Origin: Rhodospirillaceae bacterium
GTDB lineage: Bacteria; Pseudomonadota; Alphaproteobacteria; Rhodospirillales; Magnetovibrionaceae
Direction: 5' to 3'
Assembly (NCBI GenBank): GCA_029883045.1
Contig: JAOUJU010000018.1
Coordinates: 1 to 13,982 of the forward strand
DNA: 13,982 nt
The notes under the pieces were generated by a model. The model saw only the letters and a list, made by a program, of their open reading frames with translations. It was not told where the DNA came from and did no database searches. Below are positions 1 through 5,693 of this stretch, piece by piece; the first letter of the stretch is position 1; every line of letters begins with the position of its first letter. Both the position numbers and the translations under genes were made by a program.

Positions 1-6
1 TTACCG

Positions 7-999
7 TTATATTTGAGCTATGCGTTGCTTGTAACGCCCACGTAATATAAATCGTTTTTCATTTTCCTGTTCGCCATCAACAAATGATGTGCGTGTGTGA
101 AGAATATTATTACAGATAAGCCCCTCACCCGCACCCAACCCATATTCAAACATGAATTTGTTGTTTTTTGCATTTGCCTCACTAAACATGTTTTCAAGAA
201 ACCCAAGCGCCTTGATTGTATTGGTGTCATTACGCCAAACTACATTCTTCTTTCTTGCGGTATAGCGCATGCGCAAAGAACCATCTATCCGGTCAATAGA
301 AAACACCGGTCCAGTAACATCTTCTCTTGTTACTGCTTCATCTATTTCATTGGCCGGAATAGTCATTGCTTGGGGGTGGGCCATGGCCCTAACCATCTCA
401 ACGTCTTCATCTCGCATAAGCAAATATGCCATTTCCGGGTCAAACAACATATTTGCGCCACCGCTTTTAGCCGGGCGAACGCAATAAAGGAGCATAGTTC
501 TTATTGTTCGATCAGGCAGGTTGTAATACCCATCTGTGTGCCAATTTATGGCTTTGTCGGTGTATGGTATATAAAGTTTGCGCCCTTCCTCTATTCTGGC
601 CTTGCCCGCAGCAACATGCAGTGGAGTAAGGGCATCTTCATCTGCATAAGGGTTTTTATCTGGATTTTTTAGGCAAAAATGCTTGGAAATGCCGGAAACG
701 ACATCACGGCCATGGGATTCATCTCCCGAGCTGGCCATGGCATCAGAGCTTCTAAAAATAGCCATTCCGCACCTTTTTAGCAGCGATCTTATCTTTTTTG
801 ATTCAGATAATGTAAATCTGGCCCCATCACCAACATCAACAGTAATTTCAGAAAAATCAGGGAAATCAGCCAGTTTTTTCTCTCGCCATGCCAGATAGGC
901 ATCATTATTGGCATCGCCAGACAAGGAAAACGGCGATCCTTCAAAGGTTTTGTCGTCCAACAAAACTGTATTTGGGTCAAAATAAGCGGTTAAAGCCAT
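7..999 (-). CDS. TauD/TfdA-family Fe(II)/2-oxoglutarate-dependent dioxygenase
   Basis: A complete 330-residue protein transcribed divergently from the dsr operon. The facial-triad motif of Fe(II)/2-oxoglutarate dioxygenases is visible as H154-T-D156 in INWHTDG, with a distal H301 in the stretch ILHTRTSF. Arginines R316 and R320 lie 15 and 19 residues after H301, where this superfamily places its 2-oxoglutarate-binding arginine. The first ~60 residues match nothing I recognise. The substrate is not determined: TauD releases sulfite from taurine, which would suit a sulfur-oxidation neighbourhood, but the family also hydroxylates carnitine precursors, amino acids and peptides. The start is the ATG read from 999; only a weak GGGT precedes it, so the start is less certain than the frame. 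A plausible promoter lies at 1094-1123. No partner gene is visible because the stop is six bases from the window edge. Confidence 0.8.
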   Translation of the reverse strand: MALTAYFDPNTVLLDDKTFEGSPFSLSGDANNDAYLAWREKKLADFPDFSEITVDVGDGARFTLSESKKIRSLLKRCGMAIFRSSDAMASSGDESHGRDVVSGISKHFCLKNPDKNPYADEDALTPLHVAAGKARIEEGRKLYIPYTDKAINWHTDGYYNLPDRTIRTMLLYCVRPAKSGGANMLFDPEMAYLLMRDEDVEMVRAMAHPQAMTIPANEIDEAVTREDVTGPVFSIDRIDGSLRMRYTARKKNVVWRNDTNTIKALGFLENMFSEANAKNNKFMFEYGLGAGEGLICNNILHTRTSFVDGEQENEKRFILRGRYKQRIAQI

Positions 1000-1090
1000 G
1001 TTAATGTCATACCCATGTATTCAATTCAGTGTATTTTTTGGATTTTAGAAAAAATACGGGCGATTCCGAAGCGAAAGTCCTATGAATTCT

Positions 1091-1108
1091 GTCATTTTAG
1101 TCATTTTA
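1091..1108. repeat. Perfect tandem 9-bp repeat GTCATTTTA x2
   Basis: Two adjacent identical 9-mers in the divergent intergenic region. They overlap the proposed -10 box and spacer of the - strand promoter. A 9-bp period is close to one DNA helical turn, which would allow side-by-side protein binding, but two copies in AT-rich DNA can also arise by slippage. Confidence 0.6.
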
Positions 1109-1123
1109 CTGCCTAATTGTGAA
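1094..1123 (-). promoter_or_regulatory. Candidate sigma70-type promoter of the divergent dioxygenase gene
   Basis: Read on the - strand, TTCACA (1118-1123) is followed after 18 bp by TAAAAT (1094-1099). Each box matches five of six positions of the TTGACA/TATAAT consensus. Transcription would start near 1087, leaving a leader of about 87 bases before the ATG. The -10 box lies inside a perfect tandem repeat of GTCATTTTA (+ strand, 1091-1099 and 1100-1108), which could be an operator or simple repetition. Assigned by eye only. Confidence 0.4.
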
Positions 1124-1246
1124 ACTTTTAACACCTACAAGTGCCTGAAACGAAAGGAATGATCATAAAAATACACTATAAAGTTCTTTAACAATAGACA
1201 TATTAGATTGACGTAATATTATATATATTGAAAATAAGGATTAGAA

Positions 1247-1348
1247 AGCGGGAAAACCCGCTCGTTGGCAGGTGAGCTTAAAAAATTAAGCCGCTGCCAG
1301 TAAAAAGAAAAAAACAGGTTTTGGCTATAACGGGAAAATTACATTCCC
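1247..1348. other. Cluster of three inverted repeats upstream of the dsrA promoter
   Basis: Hairpin 1 (1247-1262) pairs AGCGGG with CCCGCT around an AAAA loop. Three bases later, hairpin 2 (1266-1299) pairs TGGCAG with CTGCCA and, inside an asymmetric internal loop, GCTTAA with TTAAGC around another AAAA loop, giving 12 bp in total. Hairpin 3 (1332-1348) pairs GGGAA with TTCCC around seven bases. A-rich sequence follows hairpin 2, so it is not an intrinsic terminator on the + strand. The cluster could be an RNA element (small RNA or distal leader) or DNA-level protein binding sites; the sequence alone does not decide. Confidence 0.4.
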
Positions 1349-1390
1349 AATTTGGATACGATTAAAAAACATACGCGACCTTGCGGGTTT

Positions 1391-1418
1391 AAGTACCTAT
1401 ATAATTAGTAAGTACCTA
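1391..1418 (+). promoter_or_regulatory. Candidate dsrA promoter: TATAAT box between two AAGTACCTA repeats
   Basis: A perfect -10 hexamer TATAAT lies at 1400-1405. Immediately upstream is AAGTACCTA (1391-1399), and the same 9-mer recurs at 1410-1418, over the expected start point near 1411-1413. The repeats are direct and 19 bp apart start to start. No good -35 box sits 16-18 bp upstream (GACCTT or ACCTTG is all there is), which fits an activator-dependent promoter. The second repeat covering +1 would suit a repressor site. The regulator is unknown. Confidence 0.45.
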
Positions 1419-1427
1419 ACGCTAAAC

Positions 1428-1500
1428 AAGGTGCAATAATATAGATCGGACAAACGGTCTTATTAGAAGGGGTTTTTAACCTCAGTCTTTTTTGCACTTT
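1428..1500 (+). ncRNA. Candidate structured leader RNA of dsrA (three-way junction)
   Basis: The stretch folds on paper into a compact three-way junction. P1 pairs 1428-1436 (AAGGTGCAA) with 1492-1500 (TTGCACTTT), nine pairs with one G-U. P2 pairs 1437-1448 with 1455-1465, eleven pairs with one bulged base (1442), one G-U and a GACAAA hexaloop. P3 pairs GGGGTT (1469-1474) with AACCTC (1478-1483), six pairs with one G-U and a UUU loop. P1 and P2 abut without a linker. A run of six T (1488-1493) follows P3 and is partly paired in P1, so attenuation is conceivable. It would lie in a leader of about 157 bases, ending 68 bases before the ATG. I do not recognise it as a named riboswitch. Confidence 0.35.
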
Positions 1501-1568
1501 ATTTTAGTCAGGTATTTGCAGTTAACACATAACAAGATCGAACAATTAACTTTGCGGAGAGAAAAGCA

Positions 1569-2822
1569 ATGGCTACAAAAAAACATGATACTCCCCTACT
1601 GGATCAGCTCGAGAGCGGCCCTTGGCCCAGCTTCATTACCGGGCTAAAACATTTGGCGTCAGACGAAGACCAGCAATATGCCCCCATGGTCAATAGCCTT
1701 TTGGGACAGTTAGAACATTCATACGAAACCCGCAAAGGTTATTGGAAAGGCGGAACCGTTGGTGTGCGCGGATATGGCGCAGGTATTATCCCGCGCTTTT
1801 CAGAAGTATCTAGCAAATTTCCAGAAAGCAAAGAATTCCACACCATGCGCGTAATGCCGCCAGCTGGCATGCATTACGACACCAAGGTTCTTCGCGAGCT
1901 TTGTGATGTTTGGGAAAAGTATGGCTCTGGCCTTATCGCCCTTCACGGTCAATCTGGCGACATCATGATGCAGGGCATTTCATCTGAAAATGTACAGCCC
2001 GCGTTTGATGAAATGAACGAAATGGGATTTGATCTTGGTGGTGCTGGTGCCGGCGTTCGCACATCAATGAGCTGCGTTGGTGCAGCCCGTTGCGAACAGT
2101 CTTGCTATGATGAGGCAAAAGCCATGCGCATGGTTATCAACAACATGCTTGATGATATGCATCGCCCTTCACTTCCATATAAATTCAAGGCTAAATTTTC
2201 AGGCTGTGCCAACGATTGCGTTAACGCATCGCACCGTTCTGATTTTGCCGTTCTTGGTACATGGAAAGATGACATCAAGGTTAAGCAAGACGAAATTAAA
2301 AAAATCGTTGAGACACTTGGTCGCAAAGGTTTCAATGACCAGGTTGTTAACATGTGCCCAACCCGCGCACTTTCATTGAACGATGATGATACGCTAGAAA
2401 TTGACAATGAAAGCTGCGTGAAATGCATGCATTGCATTAACGTATGCACCAAAGCACTTAGCGTTGGTGATGAAAAAGGCGTAACTATTTTGGTTGGTGG
2501 CAAGCGCACCCTGAAGATCGGTGATCTTATGGGTACCGTTCTTATTCCTTTCCACAAAATGGATTCAGAAGAAGATTACGAATGGCTGGTTGAGCTTTCC
2601 GAAAACGTTCTTGAATTTTTTGCTGATAATGCGCTTGAACACGAACGCACCGGCGAAATGATTGAACGTATTGGTCTTGTAAACTTCCTCGAAGGTGTTG
2701 GTGTTGATGTTGATCCAAACATGGTCACACACCCCCGCACCAGTTCTTACGTTCGCATGGATGATTGGGACGAAGAAGTTGCAAAATGGAATAAGCGCAA
2801 AGGAACTGCTGCTGCCGAATAA
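1569..2822 (+). CDS. dsrA: Reverse dissimilatory sulfite reductase, alpha subunit
   Basis: Alpha subunit of the cytoplasmic alpha2beta2 siroheme sulfite reductase, which in sulfur oxidizers runs from DsrC-bound sulfur to sulfite. The 417-residue length is normal. The siroheme-coupled [4Fe-4S] ligands are visible as C169, C175 (with C179 nearby) and the pair C213-x3-C217 in SGCANDC. An inserted ferredoxin domain follows, with C263 in MCPTRAL and C283-x2-C-x2-C-x3-C293 (CVKCMHCINVC). A strong Shine-Dalgarno GGAGAG at 1556-1561 fixes the start. It is the first gene of the operon, with dsrB 62 bases downstream. In characterized enzymes the catalytically competent siroheme is held mainly by residues of the beta subunit. 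The identity is clear; the oxidative direction is inferred from the neighbours dsrEFH and dsrL. Confidence 0.97.
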   Translation: MATKKHDTPLLDQLESGPWPSFITGLKHLASDEDQQYAPMVNSLLGQLEHSYETRKGYWKGGTVGVRGYGAGIIPRFSEVSSKFPESKEFHTMRVMPPAGMHYDTKVLRELCDVWEKYGSGLIALHGQSGDIMMQGISSENVQPAFDEMNEMGFDLGGAGAGVRTSMSCVGAARCEQSCYDEAKAMRMVINNMLDDMHRPSLPYKFKAKFSGCANDCVNASHRSDFAVLGTWKDDIKVKQDEIKKIVETLGRKGFNDQVVNMCPTRALSLNDDDTLEIDNESCVKCMHCINVCTKALSVGDEKGVTILVGGKRTLKIGDLMGTVLIPFHKMDSEEDYEWLVELSENVLEFFADNALEHERTGEMIERIGLVNFLEGVGVDVDPNMVTHPRTSSYVRMDDWDEEVAKWNKRKGTAAAE

Positions 2823-2884
2823 GCACACAGCAACTTTGATAGCCAACATTAAATATTAAGTTTGTTAAGTTTGGAGAATAAAAA

Positions 2885-3967
2885 ATGAGTGAGGCTCAAG
2901 AAGCACCCCGGATGCCGGACGAATGTGGTGTTCCAGATCCACAGAAATACATGCACCCGGTAATGAAGAAAAACTACGGTGCATGGGACTGGCACGATCG
3001 CCCTATAGTTGGCGTTCTGCACCACGTTGCCAAATCCGGTGACGAAGTATGGACAGTAAAAGCAGGCACCCAGCGCCAGATGGATATTCACACCATCCGC
3101 AAGCTATGTGACATTGCTGACGAATTTGCCGATGGTCATGTTCGTTTTACCACCCGTTCAAACATTGAATATACCGTATCCGATGAAGGCAAAGTAAAGC
3201 CGTTAATCGAAAAACTAGAAGGCGCTGGCTTCCCTGTTGGTGGTACCGGTAACTCGGTTTCGATGATTTCTCATACTCAGGGTTGGCTGCATTGCGATAT
3301 TCCCGGTACCGATGCTTCGGGCGTAGTTAAATCGTTGATGGACGCCATGTATCACGAGTTCAAGCACGAAGAAATGCCGAACCGCGTTAAAATCACCACA
3401 TCATGCTGCCAGATTAACTGTGGCGGACAAGGTGACATCGCCATTAACATTCAGCACACCAAGCCACCAATCATTAATCATGATTTGGTTTCTAACATGT
3501 GCGAACGCCCAGCAGTTGTTGCTCGTTGCCCGGTTGCGGCTATTCGCCCAGCATTGGTTAACGGCAAGCCAACTTTGGAAGTTGACGAAAAGAAATGCAT
3601 TTGCTGTGGTGCGTGCTTCCCGCCGTGCCCACCGATGCAAATCAACGATCCTGAGCATTCAAAATTGGCTATCTGGGTTGGTGGCAAACATTCATCCACC
3701 CGTTCCAAGCCAAGCTTCCACAAATTGGTAATTGCAGGAATTCCTAACAACGCACCGCGTTGGCCGGAAGCAACCGAGGTCGTTCTTAAAATCCTTTATG
3801 CCTACAAAGAAGGTGGTAAACCTTGGGAACGCATGAACGAATGGATTGACCGTATTGGCTGGCCAAAATTCTTTGAATTAACAGGCTTGCCATTTACCAA
3901 GTTCCACATTGAAGACTGGCGTGGCGGACGTAATGCACTGAACGCATCTAGCCACGTTCATCTATAA
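2885..3967 (+). CDS. dsrB: Reverse dissimilatory sulfite reductase, beta subunit
   Basis: Beta subunit partner of DsrA, 360 residues, the usual length. The siroheme/[4Fe-4S] ligands are seen as C137 in LHCDIPG and the diagnostic C174-C175-x3-C179 of SCCQINC. The ferredoxin domain shows C215 and C238-x2-C241-x2-C244-x3-C248 (CICCGACFPPC). In the family the active siroheme sits at the alpha/beta interface, next to the channel that admits the C-terminal arm of DsrC. GGAG at 2873-2876 lies eight bases before the ATG. A 79-base gap with a strong hairpin (3988-4016) separates it from dsrE. Nothing is truncated or missing. Confidence 0.97.
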   Translation: MSEAQEAPRMPDECGVPDPQKYMHPVMKKNYGAWDWHDRPIVGVLHHVAKSGDEVWTVKAGTQRQMDIHTIRKLCDIADEFADGHVRFTTRSNIEYTVSDEGKVKPLIEKLEGAGFPVGGTGNSVSMISHTQGWLHCDIPGTDASGVVKSLMDAMYHEFKHEEMPNRVKITTSCCQINCGGQGDIAINIQHTKPPIINHDLVSNMCERPAVVARCPVAAIRPALVNGKPTLEVDEKKCICCGACFPPCPPMQINDPEHSKLAIWVGGKHSSTRSKPSFHKLVIAGIPNNAPRWPEATEVVLKILYAYKEGGKPWERMNEWIDRIGWPKFFELTGLPFTKFHIEDWRGGRNALNASSHVHL

Positions 3968-3987
3968 ACAAAAGACGATTGTTTCGA

Positions 3988-4016
3988 CATGGGGGCGGCA
4001 ACCCGCCGTCCCCATG
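3988..4016 (+). other. Intercistronic stem-loop between dsrB and dsrE
   Basis: CATGGGG (3988-3994) pairs perfectly with CCCCATG (4010-4016). Inside, GCGG (3995-3998) can pair with CCGC (4003-4006) around a CAAC loop, leaving a three-base bulge on the right side. No T-run follows, so it is not an intrinsic terminator. A GC-rich stem between the reductase genes and dsrE is a plausible mRNA processing or stability element that sets different amounts of DsrAB and DsrEFH. Confidence 0.55.
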
Positions 4017-4046
4017 AAGAGCGAATAAATATCAGGAAAACTATTT

Positions 4047-4406
4047 ATGAAATTTGGAATTCTAGTAAACGAGGGGCCATTCACACACCAGGCTTCAGAT
4101 TCGGCTTACCAGTTTGTAAAAGCCGCAATTGAAAAAGGGCACGAAGTCCCCCGCGTATTTTTTTATTATGATGGTGTTTATAACGCTAATAAACTTTCCG
4201 CCCCGCAGGCAGATGACCGCAATGTGGTCAAACGCTGGAGCGATCTTGCCATCGAGAAAGATGTAGATCTTGTGGTTTGTGTCGCAGCCGGCCTTCGCCG
4301 CGGTATCGTTGAAGATAACCTTATGGATGGTTTTCGCATTTCCGGCCTTGGTCAACTGACCGAAGCGGCAATGGGAACAGACCGTCTTGTAATGTTTGGC
4401 GATTAA
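4047..4406 (+). CDS. dsrE: Sulfurtransferase subunit DsrE (active cysteine C78)
   Basis: A 119-residue TusD/DsrE-fold protein, subunit of the cytoplasmic DsrE2F2H2 hexamer that relays persulfide sulfur (in characterized systems between TusA and DsrC). The N-terminal MKFGILVNEGP strand-loop and the later LVVCVAAGLRRG motif are typical. Its single cysteine is C78, the position of the essential acceptor cysteine in the A. vinosum protein. The second cysteine I recall from A. vinosum (about residue 120) cannot be present because the chain ends at 119. AGGA at 4034-4037 supports the start. dsrF starts 11 bases after the stop, which suggests coupled translation of the hexamer subunits. Confidence 0.95.
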   Translation: MKFGILVNEGPFTHQASDSAYQFVKAAIEKGHEVPRVFFYYDGVYNANKLSAPQADDRNVVKRWSDLAIEKDVDLVVCVAAGLRRGIVEDNLMDGFRISGLGQLTEAAMGTDRLVMFGD

Positions 4407-4417
4407 GGAGCAAAAAA

Positions 4418-4840
4418 ATGGCTGAGTACAATTTTGAAACTGAAGGCGTAAAAAAGACCATCACCTTCCTTAATCGCAAAGCGCCTTACGGCACAATTTA
4501 TGCACTTGAGGTTCTGGAAAGCGTTCTTATTTCCGCTGCATTCGAACAACACGCTAACATCGTTTTTGTAGATGATGGCGTTTTCCAGATCAAAAAAGGT
4601 CAAGACACGGCAGATCTGGAAATGAAAAATTTTCTTCCGACCTACGGCATCATCGAAATGGAAAAAGAAGATGCTGACGAAGACGAAGATATGGATATGA
4701 ACTGGCGCATCATCGTTGAAAAAGAATCAATGGAAGCCCGCGGCTTAACGCCCGATGACTTCAAGGTCACGGTTGAGGTTCTTTCGAGCGCAGAATTGGC
4801 CGACGTATTGGCCACATCTGATGCGGTTATTGGCGGATAA
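4418..4840 (+). CDS. dsrF: Sulfurtransferase subunit DsrF with acidic loop insertion
   Basis: TusC/DsrF family, 140 residues. The signature LNRKAPYGTIYALE (residues 18-31) and VDDGVFQIKKGQDT (51-64) identify it. It contains no cysteine, in line with the non-catalytic role of this subunit in the DsrEFH hexamer. Relative to the family as I remember it there are two oddities: about ten extra N-terminal residues, and a strongly acidic segment at residues 80-93 (EMEKEDADEDEDMD) where related proteins have a shorter loop before the conserved VEKESMEARGL. GGAG at 4407-4410 lies right after the dsrE stop. dsrH starts 11 bases after its stop. Confidence 0.93.
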   Translation: MAEYNFETEGVKKTITFLNRKAPYGTIYALEVLESVLISAAFEQHANIVFVDDGVFQIKKGQDTADLEMKNFLPTYGIIEMEKEDADEDEDMDMNWRIIVEKESMEARGLTPDDFKVTVEVLSSAELADVLATSDAVIGG

Positions 4841-4851
4841 GGGATTAAATC

Positions 4852-5154
4852 ATGCTTCACACAGTTAACAAATCACCCTTTGAACGTGGCAGCCTTGATA
4901 GCTGCTTGCGTCTTTCCAAAAAAGGCAGCGCCATTCTTCTGATGGAAGATGGTGTTTACGGCGCAATGAGCGGAACAACAGTTTCCGACATAGTTGCCAA
5001 CGCTGTTAAAGACAATTCTGTTTATGTACTTGGCCCGGACATGAAAGCCCGTGGTCTTGCCGAAGGTCAGCTTATTGATGGCATTAAAGTTGTCGATTAT
5101 GCAGGTTTTGTCGATCTTGTTGCAAACAACGACGGTGTAACCCCCTGGCTTTAG
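4852..5154 (+). CDS. dsrH: Sulfurtransferase subunit DsrH
   Basis: TusB/DsrH family, 100 residues, the third subunit of the DsrEFH hexamer. It begins MLHTVNKSPF, as is usual for the family, carries the single cysteine C18 near the conserved N-terminal position, and has the motif ILLMEDGVYGA (residues 28-38). The ribosome-binding site AAGGGA (4839-4844) overlaps the dsrF stop codon, so translation is probably coupled to dsrF. A small stem (CCCTTA/TAAGGG, 5170-5184, three-base loop) lies in the 79-base gap before dsrC. Nothing is unusual in length or sequence. Confidence 0.94.
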   Translation: MLHTVNKSPFERGSLDSCLRLSKKGSAILLMEDGVYGAMSGTTVSDIVANAVKDNSVYVLGPDMKARGLAEGQLIDGIKVVDYAGFVDLVANNDGVTPWL

Positions 5155-5169
5155 GCTCAGAACTAACCG

Positions 5170-5184
5170 CCCTTATTTTAAGGG
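5170..5184 (+). other. Small stem-loop between dsrH and dsrC
   Basis: CCCTTA (5170-5175) pairs with TAAGGG (5179-5184) around TTT. There is no T-run after it, so termination is unlikely. It lies about 35 bases upstream of the strong dsrC ribosome-binding site and could protect a processed dsrC message. The stem is only six pairs, so it may have no function. Confidence 0.3.
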
Positions 5185-5233
5185 GCAATAGAAATTAAAA
5201 ACAAAGACATTAAAACCCAAAGGAGACTTTAAA

Positions 5234-5569
5234 ATGGCTGCATATAGCGTAAATGGCGCAGAAATCGAACACGACGAAGAAGGATACATCACTGACGTTC
5301 AGCAATGGAACCGTGATCTGGCACAGATCATTGCCGATGCTGAAGGTTTGGAAATGACCGATGAACATTGGGCTGTTGTTGATTTTCTTCGTGAATACTA
5401 CAACGAATATCAAATCGCCCCGGCCGTTCGCGTGCTGGTTAAGGCAGTAAAGAAAAAGTTTGGCCCAGAAAAAGGCTCCAACAAATACCTTTACGAACTG
5501 TTCCCATATGGCCCAGCTAAGCAGGCATGTAAAGTTGCCGGTCTTCCTAAGCCTACTGGTTGCGTATAA
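5234..5569 (+). CDS. dsrC: Sulfur carrier protein DsrC
   Basis: DsrC/TusE family, 111 residues. This small cytoplasmic protein carries sulfur on a flexible C-terminal arm as a substrate of DsrAB and DsrMKJOP. The arm has both redox cysteines, C99 and the penultimate C110 (ends PTGCV), separated by exactly ten residues, so it is a true DsrC and not a regulatory homologue lacking one cysteine. The RYGP-type motif and the helix-turn-helix-like core (for example PAVRVLVKAVKKKFG) are present. The ribosome-binding site GGAG at 5222-5225 is strong, fitting high expression. An intrinsic terminator begins ten bases after the stop, making dsrC the last gene of the promoter-proximal segment. Confidence 0.97.
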   Translation: MAAYSVNGAEIEHDEEGYITDVQQWNRDLAQIIADAEGLEMTDEHWAVVDFLREYYNEYQIAPAVRVLVKAVKKKFGPEKGSNKYLYELFPYGPAKQACKVAGLPKPTGCV

Positions 5570-5578
5570 TTTAATTAT

Positions 5579-5623
5579 CCGGAGGGTGGGATATATTTTT
5601 ACCCTGCCCTCCGGTGTTTTTTT
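5579..5623 (+). terminator. Intrinsic terminator (possibly partial) after dsrC
   Basis: CCGGAGGG (5579-5586) pairs with CCCTCCGG (5607-5614). The stem continues with GGG (5588-5590) and CCC (5602-5604) past a small bulge, around an 11-base AT-rich loop. TG and then seven T (5617-5623) follow. This is a textbook rho-independent terminator ten bases after the dsrC stop. dsrM starts 70 bases later with only a weak TATAAA-like box (5656-5661) and no -35, so the downstream genes probably depend on read-through. Confidence 0.85.
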
Positions 5624-5693
5624 GATTTTTTAAACTTCTTATTTGTTTTTCAATTTATAAAAAAATAACTTTAGTTTTGAGGGCTAACCAGCC

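Larger units (their letters stand above)
1000..1568. other. 569-bp divergent regulatory region between the dioxygenase gene and dsrA
   Basis: I see no convincing coding sequence here. From left to right it holds the - strand promoter and tandem repeat (1091-1123), a group of three hairpins (1247-1348), a TATAAT box between two direct repeats (1391-1418), a three-way-junction fold (1428-1500), and the dsrA ribosome-binding site GGAGAG at 1556-1561. It is much longer than any gap inside the operon, and its symmetrical elements are spread over about 250 bases. This suggests that operon control is concentrated here. Confidence 0.7.

Noticed and set aside
1082..1162. Open frame of 26 codons on the + strand in the intergenic region
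   Set aside because: No Shine-Dalgarno sequence precedes the ATG and it runs through the - strand promoter and tandem repeat; probably chance.
1208..1236. TTGACG (1208-1213) as a -35 box for a second + strand promoter
   Set aside because: At 17 bp spacing the -10 would be AAAATA, with two of six consensus matches. It could still drive the hairpin cluster but the evidence is too weak.
1468..1493. P3 plus T-run as a stand-alone intrinsic terminator before dsrA
   Set aside because: The stem is only six pairs with one G-U and four bases separate it from the T-run, so efficient termination alone is doubtful; kept as part of the leader structure.
5656..5661. TATAAA as the -10 box of a dsrM promoter
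   Set aside because: No -35-like hexamer at 16-18 bp, and the surrounding sequence is so AT-rich that such boxes are expected by chance.
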